A DNA stretch of 64,000 nt from JAVBRU01 sp031547595 (GTDB taxonomy: Bacteria; Bacillota; Clostridia; Christensenellales; Aristaeellaceae). The notes beneath the pieces were generated by a model that saw only the letters and a list, made by a program, of their open reading frames with translations, was not told the DNA's origin and did not search any database. The DNA lies in assembly GCA_031547595.1 (NCBI GenBank), contig JAVBRU010000052.1:66063-130062 (forward strand), in the 5' to 3' direction. Of this stretch, positions 25,629 through 34,560 are shown in pieces (the first letter of the stretch is position 1; the number at the start of each line of letters is the position of its first letter). The position numbers were made by a program, and so were the translations under genes.

Positions 25629-27557
25629 TTATTCTGCTTCTTTTTTGTCCTTCGTGTGGCGCTGCGCTGCGCGGCGGCGGCGGGGGGCAGCTTCTTCCGT
25701 GGCTTCTTCGGGTTCTTCCTCTGCGCTCTCTTGGGCGGGGGCGGGCTGCTCGTCCTGGGCGGTGCGGGTCATCCGATATCCGCCCATACCGTCCATCGCA
25801 GGCTTTTCGGCCTCCAGGGGCAGGGGATCGGGGATGGCCGGCGCGTTTTCTTCCTCGTCGGCGATCAGGCGCTCGTGCGGCAGCTCGTCTTTATCAAACT
25901 CGGTGCGTTTGGCTTCTACGTCCAGCTCGTCATCGGCAGGCTCGGTATAATCGCGGCGGGCAGCCCGCTCGAAATGATCATAGGCGGAGCTGGATTTGCG
26001 CTTGCTGTTAAGGCGCACAAAGCTGCTGACAGCAAAGAGAATGAACATGCCGGCAAAGATGATGCCCAGCGCAATGGCAAGCACCGTCAGCGAATCCACA
26101 CCGCGGCCCAGCATATCATCCACATCCTTGGTGGTGGGCGGGGCGATGGTTACCAGCACCGGCACGGTGGCAGTGGGGGCGGAGGTGGGCGCCTGGGTGG
26201 GCGCGGCAATGGTGATGCGAAGATCGTTGGAGAAGAACTCCATCTCGTTGCCCAGGGCATCCTTGGCCTTGGCAGTGAATTGGTATTTGCCTGCTTCGGA
26301 AATGGTGACATCGCGCGGCAGCTCTACACTGGCACCCGGCTCCATCGAAGCAATGGTATAAATGCTGACGTTGCCGTGGGTGATGCGGATGTTCTCGGCC
26401 TTGACGTTGCTGTTGTTGGTGACAACCAGCACAAAGCGTAAGTCGTAGGGGGTTTTGGGGATGGTATTGGTGTCGCAGCTGAGGTTGAGGGACAGGCGCA
26501 GCGTTTTCTCCGGGTCGTACGCGCCTACGGTGACCTCTCCGGTATCCATGGTGTTGGTGCTGCCAGTGTTGTCTTTCAAGGCGGCGGTAAGCTTAAAGGT
26601 TGTCCGCTCCAGCAGAGTATATTCTTTAGATTTAGACACCGTCTGCCCGGCGGGGATTTCGATGTTGGTAAACATCTCGCCCCACTTGGCGTCCTTCACC
26701 GAGGTGGCGGTATAGCTGATATTGCCCTCATTTGTGAATGTGACCGTCAGCGTAACGGCGGAGCCGATGTCTACGGCGGTGTCCGATGCGGACAGCGACA
26801 TGCTGAGGTTGGGCTTGGCCAGCGGAATGACCAGCGCATCCACTGTTTGCGTTTTGGTGGCCGTGCTGCCCGCCGCTTTATAGGTGATGGTGGCACTGCT
26901 GGTCAGATCGGCGCTGCCCATTTTGGCAGTGAAGGTGAAAGTCTTTTTTTCGCCCGGATTTAAGGAGGCCTCTGTCTGGGCGGTTTTTGCGATCTTTTCC
27001 TGAATCTTAATATCCGTCAATTTGACGTTGCCGGCGTTGTACAACTCGTACACCACCGTGACGGTGCCGCCGGAGCGTGCCACCTGCGGATCAGCCGTGC
27101 GCGTGACGCTCAGCTCCACCCGCTCGCCCGTGAAAGCGATTTTGGCGGTGGCAAGCTTCTGGCTTTGCACGATGCTGCCATCGTCGCCGTCCAGATCATA
27201 TTTGAGGGTATAGGTGAACTCGCCCGCGTCGAGCTGCTCCTGCGTCACAGTCCAATCGCCCGTCCAGCTTTTAAAGCTATCGGCCTTCAGGTATTGGCTG
27301 CCGCCGTCTCCAAAGGTAGGGACGGCCTTGCCCGCGGGGTCGTACAGCGTGACGGGATAGGGCATGTCCGTGCTGCCGGTGTTGGTGACACGCAAAGAAA
27401 CGCTCACCTTGCCGGGTGCAGTGAGGCTGGTAGGGTTGATCTCGATGGTAAAGTCAACAGGATCGGTAGCGGCCAGCGCACCAATGCCACACATCAACCC
27501 TACCAGCAACACCAACAGAAATCCTGTGTATTTGAGAAAACGACGGGCAGAGAACAT
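25629..27557 (-). CDS. Membrane-anchored extracellular protein with repeated beta-sandwich domains
   Basis: This is a 642-residue protein with an N-terminal signal helix (YTGFLLVLLVGLMCGIGALAA). Residues 35-450 hold four to five CARDB/NEW-like beta-sandwich repeats, recognised by recurring segments such as VSLRVTNTGSTDMPYPV, VVYELYNAGNVKLTDI, VTFTNEGNISYTA and LVVTNNSNVKAENI. A threonine/proline linker (APTQAPTSAPTA) leads to one transmembrane helix near residues 487-512, then a 125-residue highly charged cytoplasmic tail ending in RRRRAAQRHTKDKKEAE. A GGAAGGGGGG ribosome-binding site fixes the ATG at 27557. The family is not named; cell-surface scaffolding or adhesion is inference. Confidence 0.75.
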   Translation of the reverse strand: MFSARRFLKYTGFLLVLLVGLMCGIGALAATDPVDFTIEINPTSLTAPGKVSVSLRVTNTGSTDMPYPVTLYDPAGKAVPTFGDGGSQYLKADSFKSWTGDWTVTQEQLDAGEFTYTLKYDLDGDDGSIVQSQKLATAKIAFTGERVELSVTRTADPQVARSGGTVTVVYELYNAGNVKLTDIKIQEKIAKTAQTEASLNPGEKKTFTFTAKMGSADLTSSATITYKAAGSTATKTQTVDALVIPLAKPNLSMSLSASDTAVDIGSAVTLTVTFTNEGNISYTATSVKDAKWGEMFTNIEIPAGQTVSKSKEYTLLERTTFKLTAALKDNTGSTNTMDTGEVTVGAYDPEKTLRLSLNLSCDTNTIPKTPYDLRFVLVVTNNSNVKAENIRITHGNVSIYTIASMEPGASVELPRDVTISEAGKYQFTAKAKDALGNEMEFFSNDLRITIAAPTQAPTSAPTATVPVLVTIAPPTTKDVDDMLGRGVDSLTVLAIALGIIFAGMFILFAVSSFVRLNSKRKSSSAYDHFERAARRDYTEPADDELDVEAKRTEFDKDELPHERLIADEEENAPAIPDPLPLEAEKPAMDGMGGYRMTRTAQDEQPAPAQESAEEEPEEATEEAAPRRRRAAQRHTKDKKEAE

Positions 27558-27722
27558 GCCCTTCCCCCCTTCCAATACGCGAAGCTACGTGCACCAAAAT
27601 GACCGTGCCCGCGCCCGCATAGGAAAAAATCAGACAACTATAAACATTGTAGAACAAATACAGGCCGATGTCAAGCAAGACCCGGGCGAAATAGGCCTAA
27701 ACGACAGGAATTTACACGATTT

Positions 27723-28145
27723 TCAACCATTTTGACGCAGTTGACGGTATGCTTTATAGGCGACTGCCAGCAAAGACCGGTCCTGCGTATAGGTAATGCG
27801 CGTCAGCGCGTCGTCGTGATCGAAAAAACCGGCGTCATGGATATCTTCCCAGCGGTTGGGTGTACACTGCACGCTGCCCGTTTGCATGATGTACCACTGG
27901 ATGCGGTTGCACACGGGGCGCTTGCGGGAAAAAGAAAAAAACTCGTAGCAGGTTTCGCCGGCGCTTAAGAGCACTTCGGCACTCACCCCGGCCTCTGCCA
28001 TCACACGCGCCAGCGCCACAGCGTGCAGCGCGTCACCCTCGTGCACAACACCCTTGGGCATCGCCCAGTCCCCTTTGTCGTTTTTGATCAGCAGCACCTG
28101 GTCGTTACAGAAAACAATGCCTCCGGCACAATTGCGAAACAGCAT
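27723..28145 (-). CDS. Nudix-fold protein with degenerate Nudix box
   Basis: This is a 140-residue Nudix-fold protein. The region equivalent to the Nudix box (G32-V54, GVVHEGDALHAVALARVMAE) keeps the glycine and E51 but replaces the RE pair with A46-R47 and the first E of EE with A50. These glutamates bind the catalytic metal in the family, so hydrolysis is probably lost or weakened. The ATG at 28145 is favoured by a GGAGAGGAA ribosome-binding site over an ATG at 28169. A binding or regulatory function is possible. It is divergent from the maf-mre operon. Confidence 0.75.
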   Translation of the reverse strand: MLFRNCAGGIVFCNDQVLLIKNDKGDWAMPKGVVHEGDALHAVALARVMAEAGVSAEVLLSAGETCYEFFSFSRKRPVCNRIQWYIMQTGSVQCTPNRWEDIHDAGFFDHDDALTRITYTQDRSLLAVAYKAYRQLRQNG

Positions 28146-28506
28146 GATGATGGTTCCTCTCCTATACATTCAGGGCAGGGTTCACAGGGCAAAACAAGGT
28201 GAACCGCACGCCCTATTGACTCCGATATTTGCACCATATTGTACCATGTTTTGGTGATAAAATCAAGGGGGCATTACAATTTGCTGTACCGTGTAACTCT
28301 CTGTGCGTTACTGCGGCGTAAAGGACTTTTATGTACAAAAAAATATGCCTAGGATGCAAATTCAGGCTGTTTGCACTGCCGCACCGACAGCGTGTTTTAG
28401 TGTGTTTTTCGGGGATTTAGGCGCAATATGCTTCTAAAGTGTTTGACTTTATTTACAAAATCATTTCAAATCGTTGCAAAAATACTATACGAAACACCGT
28501 GAGTTG

Positions 28507-28515
28507 TGCTATAAT
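28507..28515 (+). promoter_or_regulatory. Extended -10 promoter for maf-mreBCD
   Basis: TGCTATAAT is an extended -10 element (TGn plus TATAAT at 28510-28515) 48 bases before the maf start. There is no good -35 box, which is usual for extended -10 promoters. The rest of the 417-base gap (28146-28562) is AT-rich and shows no gene. Confidence 0.6.
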
Positions 28516-28562
28516 AGAAAACGCATCTGCAGATTTGTGTGGGTGCGAGGAAAGTGAATGCT

Positions 28563-29129
28563 ATGGAAACAAAAGAAATTCTGCTGGCATCGGCTTCACC
28601 GCGAAGGAGCGAGCTGTTTTCTCAGATGGGTCTCCCCTTTCGGGTGGCCGTTGCTGACGTTACAGAGATTACGGCGGGCGCGCCGGATGTGCAGACCACC
28701 GAGAACGCGCGGCTGAAAGCACATGCCGTTTTACGGGAAAATCCAGACGCTGTGGTGCTGGCGGCGGACACGCTGGTTTGTGTCCATGACGAGGTTTTGG
28801 GCAAGCCGCGGGATGCCGAGGATGCCATGCGTATGCTGGCGCTGCTCAGCGGCGGGTGGCACACCGTGTATACCGGTGTGTGTGTGCTGTCTGCCGATGG
28901 GGAGCAGGTGGCCTGCGAAACCACGCGGGTGCAGTTTGTTCCCTTAAGCCCGAAGAGCATCCGCCGTTATGTAGACAGCGGCGAGCCGATGGACAAGGCG
29001 GGCGCTTACGCGGTGCAGGGGCAGGCGGGTATGTTTGTATCGGGTATCGAGGGCAGCTATTCCAATGTGATTGGCCTGCCCATGAGCCGCACGCGGGACA
29101 TGCTGATGGCACTGGGGTACGCGCTTTAA
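28563..29129 (+). CDS. maf: Maf-like nucleoside triphosphate pyrophosphatase
   Basis: This is a 188-residue cytoplasmic Maf protein, a pyrophosphatase acting on dTTP/UTP or modified nucleotides and linked to septum control. The N-terminal SASPRRSELF loop, LAADTLVCV and DKAGAYAVQGQ are family signatures. The ATG at 28563 has GAGGAAAG upstream. It heads the shape operon, a classic position (maf-radC-mreB in Bacillus, with radC missing here). Confidence 0.94.
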   Translation: METKEILLASASPRRSELFSQMGLPFRVAVADVTEITAGAPDVQTTENARLKAHAVLRENPDAVVLAADTLVCVHDEVLGKPRDAEDAMRMLALLSGGWHTVYTGVCVLSADGEQVACETTRVQFVPLSPKSIRRYVDSGEPMDKAGAYAVQGQAGMFVSGIEGSYSNVIGLPMSRTRDMLMALGYAL

Positions 29130-29156
29130 CACGATTGAAGAAATGGATGTTTGTAT

Positions 29157-30200
29157 ATGGCAATTATTGCTCCCGATATCGGCATCGACCTTGGCACCAG
29201 CAATACCCTTGTGCATGTGCGCAAAAAGGGCATTGTGATTGACGAACCCACCATTTTGGTGATGGACCGTACGCAAAAGCACGACGTAAAGGCCATTGGC
29301 GAGGAAGCGCGCGTGATGCTGGGGCGCACTGCGGGCGATGTGATCGCCGTGCGACCGTTAGCCGACGGCATGATCCGGGATTTTGACATGACCAAGATCA
29401 TGCTGAAGTATTTTGTGCGCAAGGCCGTTGGCGTGTCGCGCCTGGTGAAGCCGCGCGCGATTATCACCATCCCCTGCCGCGTCACGCCCATTGAGCGGCG
29501 CGCCGTGCGCCAGGCCGCGCTGGACGCGGGCGTGCGCCAGACACAGCTCAATCTGGTAGAGAAACCCTTTGCTGCGGCGCTTGGCTCCGGCCTGCCGGTG
29601 TTTGAGCCGATTGGTTCCATGGTGGTTGATATCGGCGGGGGCACTACCGAGGTGGCTGTGATTTCGCTGGGCGGCGTGGTGATCTCCCGTTCTATCCGCA
29701 TTGGCGGCGTCAAAATGGACGAAGCCATTATCTCGTATGTCAAACGCGAGTTTAATATGCTGATTGGCGACCGCACGGCGGAAGATGTGAAGATCAACAT
29801 GGGCGCGGCACTCGACCCCAAGGAGGACCGCCGGGTGCTGGTGCGCGGCCGCGATATGGTGACAAACCTGCCCCAGGTGGCGGAGCTTTCCGCCAAGAAG
29901 GTATACGAAGCGCTCAAGCCGCCCTGCCAGGCCATATTGGCCGCCATCCAGTTCGTGCTGGAGCGCACACCGCCGGAACTGGCTGGCGATGTGATGCGCA
30001 GCGGCATCCACCTCACCGGCGGCGGCGCGCAGCTGTTTGGCATGGATCAGTTTATCGCATCGGAGCTTGGCATGCCGGTGCTGCTGGCGAAGGACCCGAT
30101 GTCCTGCGCGGCGCTTGGGATCGGGCATCTGACAGAAAACATTGAAATGCTTCACCGCATCGGCAAGAGCAGCTTTTTGCACGATGAAGGGGAGGTGTAA
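29157..30200 (+). CDS. mreB: MreB, actin-like rod-shape protein
   Basis: This is a 347-residue bacterial actin that forms membrane-bound filaments guiding lateral wall synthesis. Signature blocks are GIDLGTSNTLVHV (phosphate 1), VDIGGGTTEVAVISLGGVV (phosphate 2) and HLTGGGAQLFG (adenosine). The ATG at 29157 is favoured over an upstream TTG two codons earlier. The ribosome-binding site is weak. mreC starts 10 bases after the stop. It could equally be an Mbl-type paralogue, but its place directly before mreCD supports MreB. Confidence 0.96.
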   Translation: MAIIAPDIGIDLGTSNTLVHVRKKGIVIDEPTILVMDRTQKHDVKAIGEEARVMLGRTAGDVIAVRPLADGMIRDFDMTKIMLKYFVRKAVGVSRLVKPRAIITIPCRVTPIERRAVRQAALDAGVRQTQLNLVEKPFAAALGSGLPVFEPIGSMVVDIGGGTTEVAVISLGGVVISRSIRIGGVKMDEAIISYVKREFNMLIGDRTAEDVKINMGAALDPKEDRRVLVRGRDMVTNLPQVAELSAKKVYEALKPPCQAILAAIQFVLERTPPELAGDVMRSGIHLTGGGAQLFGMDQFIASELGMPVLLAKDPMSCAALGIGHLTENIEMLHRIGKSSFLHDEGEV

Positions 30201-30209
30201 GGAGCAGCG

Positions 30210-31451
30210 ATGGCAAGGGCAAAGAAAAGCCAGAAGCATATAAAAAGAACAGACGCCGAGAAGAAGGATTTTACCAAAAAAATGCTCACGGCGGGGGTCG
30301 TTATTTTCCTGATCCTCACGGTGGTGCTGATGGCGGTATCCTCGCTGATGCCGGAGTCCTCTTTGCTGGCCATGCCCCGCCAGATGACAACGGGCATCAT
30401 GACGCCTATCCAAAGCGCGTTTTCCGGCGTGGTGGACGGCGTATCGGCCTATCTGCGCAAGCTGAAGCTGCGCGGCAACCTGGAAGAAGCCTATGAAGAA
30501 GCGCTGAGGAAGATCGACGAACTCTCCGAAAAGGCCGCACTGTATGACGAGCAGCTGAGCCGCACGGAGGATTTGCGCTCTCTCAACGACGAAATTGCCA
30601 GCCATCCGGAGATGGATCCCATTGGTGCAAGGGTGGTCGACCACAACACCGGCAACTATTTCTCCGTATTGACCCTCAATGTGGGCAGCAACCACGGCGT
30701 GAAGGATTATATGGCCGTTGTGAAGGGTGAAGGCCTGGTGGGCTATGTGTATGATACGCAGCCTTCCTCCTGCAAGGTGCGCTGCATCATTGATAACGAC
30801 GCCTCTGTGGCGGGCAAGCTCAGCCCCGCAGGCGATCAGGGCACTGTGACCGGCGCACTTGGCACTACCGGCCGCTCCCTTTGTTATATGTATTATCTGC
30901 CGGAAAACAGCCTGCCCCGCCCGGGCGATATGGTCGTGACCTCCGGCGTGGGCATGGCCTTCCCCATGGGCATCCCCATTGGTACCGTGGTAGAAAGCAA
31001 ACGCGGCCTGGACGCCAACAAATCCTACATCATTGTGCAGCCGCTGGTGGATTTTCAGCACCTCGAAACCGTGGCTGTTTACCGCTATGTGCCCGCCTAT
31101 GCCGAGGAAGCGGACGTCCGTAGTGGTACCGATATCACCCTCCAGGCGCTGGTGACGGCGCGGCCCGTGCCGACGTTGCAGGGTGGCGGCGGCAGCTCCT
31201 TCCTGGATGGCACTGCCGCCCCGGTCACAGAAACACCCGCGCCGGGCCTAAGCCAAACCCCGCCCGCCTCCTCTGAGACGCCCGCGCCGGGCACAGATAC
31301 CAGCGCTTCGCCGCAGGCTACCAACATCGCCTATGTGCCCCTGCAACAGCAAGGTACTGCCACGCCCTCGCCTGCGCCCACCGCCACGCCCTCCCCCTCG
31401 CCCGCGCCCACCTCCGACCCTGGTGGCCTGACTGTGGAGGATGACGAGTGA
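30210..31451 (+). CDS. mreC: MreC with a long Pro/Thr/Ser-rich C-terminal tail
   Basis: This is a 413-residue bitopic protein. A basic N-terminus precedes a transmembrane helix at about residues 25-45. A coiled coil (LEEAYEEALRKIDELSEK) and the two beta-barrel domains follow (GARVVDHNTGNYFSVLTLNVG, DMVVTSGVGMAFPMGIPIGTV). MreC links MreB/MreD to penicillin-binding proteins. From about residue 320 the protein adds a 90-residue extracellular tail rich in TPAP, TPSPAPT and SPSPAPT motifs, which is not part of the usual domain. The stop overlaps the mreD GTG start by four bases. Confidence 0.93.
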   Translation: MARAKKSQKHIKRTDAEKKDFTKKMLTAGVVIFLILTVVLMAVSSLMPESSLLAMPRQMTTGIMTPIQSAFSGVVDGVSAYLRKLKLRGNLEEAYEEALRKIDELSEKAALYDEQLSRTEDLRSLNDEIASHPEMDPIGARVVDHNTGNYFSVLTLNVGSNHGVKDYMAVVKGEGLVGYVYDTQPSSCKVRCIIDNDASVAGKLSPAGDQGTVTGALGTTGRSLCYMYYLPENSLPRPGDMVVTSGVGMAFPMGIPIGTVVESKRGLDANKSYIIVQPLVDFQHLETVAVYRYVPAYAEEADVRSGTDITLQALVTARPVPTLQGGGGSSFLDGTAAPVTETPAPGLSQTPPASSETPAPGTDTSASPQATNIAYVPLQQQGTATPSPAPTATPSPSPAPTSDPGGLTVEDDE

Positions 31452-32023
31452 GTACGTGGAAAAAGGGCGTCAAGGTGGTGCTGATGACGCTGCTTATCTA
31501 CCTTTTACAAGGCACCGTGATGGGCAAGCTGGCCATCAACAGCGTGACGGGCAATCTGATGCTGGTGTGGATTGCCGTGATGACGGTATCCCTGGGCAAA
31601 AAGTACGCATTTTGCGCAGGCGCGCTCTATGGCATACTGGTGGAGTGCATGCGTGCGCCCACTTCCCTGATCTACCTGCTGATGTACCCCATTGTTGCTA
31701 CTGCCGTATCCTTTGTATTTGCGGATATGTCGGACAAGCAGCGTGAAAGCCGCTATGTATCCGCCAAGAAGAAGCGTACGGACGACTTGCCCGCGCTGCT
31801 GCGTATCCCCCTGTGCGCGCTGGTGATGGAAACGCTGTTTCAGGTGGTGGGGCTGGTATACATCTACCTGCGCGGCACCTTTGCAATGATGCAGGTTGCA
31901 AGGTCGCTGCTGGGTATGGTGTACACTGCCGTGCTGGCCGCTTTGCTGATGCTGCCGCTGCGCTGGTACATCGGGATGTACTCGCGGCCCAAGGAGGCGT
32001 CTAAAGGAGGTGTCATCCTTTGA
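31448..32023 (+). CDS. mreD: MreD, rod-shape-determining membrane protein
   Basis: This is a 191-residue polytopic membrane protein with about five hydrophobic helices (VLMTLLIYLLQGTVMG first). It starts with GTG, overlapping the mreC stop. MreD is poorly conserved in sequence, and the call rests on length, topology and its place between mreC and the transpeptidase. A near-perfect AAAGGAGGTG (32004-32013) inside its last codons is the ribosome-binding site of the following gene. Confidence 0.88.
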   Translation: MSTWKKGVKVVLMTLLIYLLQGTVMGKLAINSVTGNLMLVWIAVMTVSLGKKYAFCAGALYGILVECMRAPTSLIYLLMYPIVATAVSFVFADMSDKQRESRYVSAKKKRTDDLPALLRIPLCALVMETLFQVVGLVYIYLRGTFAMMQVARSLLGMVYTAVLAALLMLPLRWYIGMYSRPKEASKGGVIL

Positions 32024-34542
32024 AAACAAAAGAAAGCAAACAAAATGCCCGTTATCTGGTATTCACTGTGTTGGTGATGCTGGCATTTGCCTATCTGGTG
32101 TTTGGCCTGTTCAACCTGCAAATTGTAAAGGGTGACGAATATGCCGTAACCGCCGGCAATGAAGGCATCAAAACCATTGCCATACGCGGCGTGCGCGGCA
32201 TGATCACCGATATCGATTCCGTGCCCCTGGCCAAGAGTGAGACCATTTATAACGTCACCTTTCAGCGCACCCTCTCGGATAAAGACTATACGACCATGAC
32301 CCGCTCCATCCTCGAGACCATCGGCATCATCGAGAAATATGAGCGGGAGCTGTGTATTTCTTTCCCGATTGAGCGCGATGCCCAGACTGGGGAGTGGGTG
32401 TTTAACTTTGGCTCCGGAATAACCGAGGCTGCCTGGAATGTTCGCCACACGCAGTGGCGCAGCAACCATTTCCTCACCGAAAAAAAATATCCCACGGCGG
32501 AAGATTGCCTCAACCGCCTGCGCGAAACCTACAAAATAGATACCGTAGCACCCGATATCAGCGAAGAAATGATGCTCAAGGTGCTGGCGGTGTATTCCGA
32601 AATGCAAATGAACATCTTCAACGCGCTGCCCATCGTGATTGCCAAGGATGTGCCCTTCAGCGCCGTCAGCGAGATCGAGGGGCGCAGCATGGTGCTCTTT
32701 GGCATGTCCATTGCGATTGGCGAAAAGCGCGTGTATCCGCAAAGCAGCCTCGCGTCCAACATACTGGGTTATGTGGGTAAGATCCAGTCCAGCACCCAGT
32801 ATTATAACGAGCTCAAGCCCCTGGGCTATGCCATGAACGATACCATCGGCTTGGACGGCATCGAAAAGACCATGGAAAACTGGCTGACCGCCAACATTAC
32901 CGAGCGGCAGGGCTACCGCATCATGGAGAGCGACTCTGTGGGTAACCTGACCCGCGAAATCGAATATTTGGCGCCCACCGATGGCAATACCGTGAAGCTG
33001 ACCATCAATGCCGCCGCGCAGCGCCAGGCTGAGCGTGCCATTGCCGCCAACGTGGACGACGCCCGCAACAAGCAAGAAAAAAAGCTGGTGGACAGCAAAT
33101 GGCTGGAAACCAACAAAGCCAAGCTGGACTACCGGGATTGGGAAAAATACCAGCTTGAGCTGGCGCAGGTTGGCGTGCTGATGGTCATCGAGGCAAAAAC
33201 TGGAAAGGTGATCGCCCTGGCGCAAACCCCCACCTACGACCTCAACGCCATGGTGGCTGGCGGAGCCCCCGCGCTGGAGATCATTGCGGACAAGCGCAAT
33301 ATCCTGCTCAACTACGCCATTCAGACGCGCGGAGAGCCTGGCTCTATATTCAAGATGGTCACCGGCCTCGCGGCGCTGACAGGCACGAAGGCAGATGGCA
33401 CGCCCATCCTGTCTGTCAACGAAACCATCAGCGACGGCGGTAAGTTTAAGGTGTACACAAAGAGCGATTTGGACGCACCTACCTGTTGGACCAACTACCC
33501 CTCCCAGCATGCCAATCTGGATATCGTGGGCGGCCTGTCCAAATCCTGCAACTTTTTCTTCTATACCATTGCATCGCGTATGTACAGCGAAGACACGGAG
33601 ATGCTGTACAAATACGCGGCCAAGCTGGGCCTGACAAGCAAGACGGGTATTGAGCTGCCCGGCGAGCTGCGCAGCGTGGTTGGCAGCGCCACCAACCTGT
33701 ACGATCCAGCCGTCAGCCTCAAAGAGCAGGTCACCGATACCCCTATCATCGTGGCCAACGCCATCAAGCGCCACCTGATCAACTTTGGCGCCAGCTATGG
33801 CATCGAATACGAGACCGCGCGTCTGGACCGCGCCATCAAGCAATTGATGGACATGGCCATTGTAACCGGCTCTGACGACTGGGTGGTCAATGCGCGTCCC
33901 ATCCTGATGAACGAATTGTATATGACCCGCGAGATGGTCATGCAGCGCGCGCTGATGAGCGATATGTGGGTATACCTTAACACCATCGCCTGGGGCGGTA
34001 GCCAATCCATCCAGATGGCCATCGGCCAGTCCATCACGCTGCTGACGCCGGCCGCAGTCTCGCGCTATGTGGCGGCCATCGCCAACGGCGGCTATGTGTA
34101 CGACCTGATGATTGTAGACTCAATTATTTCTCCCGATGGCGAGATCGTCAGCCAGCGCTCGTCGCGCCTGTTTAATAAGCTGGAGAATGTGGAGCAGTTT
34201 ATGCCCTATATCCTGGAAGGGATGGAAGGCGTGGTTGACGAGAGCGGTACGGCTGAATCGTACTTCAGGGGCTGGAAGTATAGAAAAGAAATCCGAGCGA
34301 AAACCGGTACCTCTCAGGTGACCATTGGCGGCATCAAGCTGGACGTGGAGAACAACTCCTGGTTCGTATCCATGGCACCCTATGATGACCCTGAGATTGT
34401 GGTCATCTGCTACATCCCGCATGGTATGTCCGGCGGCTACTCGTCTATGGCGGCGCGCGACTTTATTGAGTGGTACTTAGACGAAAAGGGCAAAGTGGTG
34501 GAAAACATTGATCTGCCCTCCGGCAACATGCTGACACCGTAA
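32020..34542 (+). CDS. mrdA: Penicillin-binding protein 2 (elongasome transpeptidase)
   Basis: This is an 840-residue class B PBP, longer than typical PBP2. One N-terminal transmembrane helix (LVFTVLVMLAFAYLVFGLF) precedes the dimerisation domain and a transpeptidase domain with S442 in SIFK, S509 and N511 in SCN, and K761 in KTGT. The roughly 250 residues between SCN and KTG are more than usual and include a charged helical insertion (AIKRHLINFGASYGIEYETAR). The start is TTG four bases before the mreD stop. An AAAGGAGGTG site 7 bases upstream makes this start secure. It cross-links lateral wall peptidoglycan with RodA. Confidence 0.93.
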   Translation: MKTKESKQNARYLVFTVLVMLAFAYLVFGLFNLQIVKGDEYAVTAGNEGIKTIAIRGVRGMITDIDSVPLAKSETIYNVTFQRTLSDKDYTTMTRSILETIGIIEKYERELCISFPIERDAQTGEWVFNFGSGITEAAWNVRHTQWRSNHFLTEKKYPTAEDCLNRLRETYKIDTVAPDISEEMMLKVLAVYSEMQMNIFNALPIVIAKDVPFSAVSEIEGRSMVLFGMSIAIGEKRVYPQSSLASNILGYVGKIQSSTQYYNELKPLGYAMNDTIGLDGIEKTMENWLTANITERQGYRIMESDSVGNLTREIEYLAPTDGNTVKLTINAAAQRQAERAIAANVDDARNKQEKKLVDSKWLETNKAKLDYRDWEKYQLELAQVGVLMVIEAKTGKVIALAQTPTYDLNAMVAGGAPALEIIADKRNILLNYAIQTRGEPGSIFKMVTGLAALTGTKADGTPILSVNETISDGGKFKVYTKSDLDAPTCWTNYPSQHANLDIVGGLSKSCNFFFYTIASRMYSEDTEMLYKYAAKLGLTSKTGIELPGELRSVVGSATNLYDPAVSLKEQVTDTPIIVANAIKRHLINFGASYGIEYETARLDRAIKQLMDMAIVTGSDDWVVNARPILMNELYMTREMVMQRALMSDMWVYLNTIAWGGSQSIQMAIGQSITLLTPAAVSRYVAAIANGGYVYDLMIVDSIISPDGEIVSQRSSRLFNKLENVEQFMPYILEGMEGVVDESGTAESYFRGWKYRKEIRAKTGTSQVTIGGIKLDVENNSWFVSMAPYDDPEIVVICYIPHGMSGGYSSMAARDFIEWYLDEKGKVVENIDLPSGNMLTP

Positions 34543-34560
34543 GGGACAAGGAGGCACCGT

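Noticed and set aside
28442..28464. TTGACT as -35 of a maf promoter
   Set aside because: The matching -10 at the proper spacing is poor; the extended -10 further downstream is a better candidate.
31864..34005. 713-codon antisense frame over mreD and PBP2
   Set aside because: It is a shadow of two genes with clear motifs and ribosome-binding sites.
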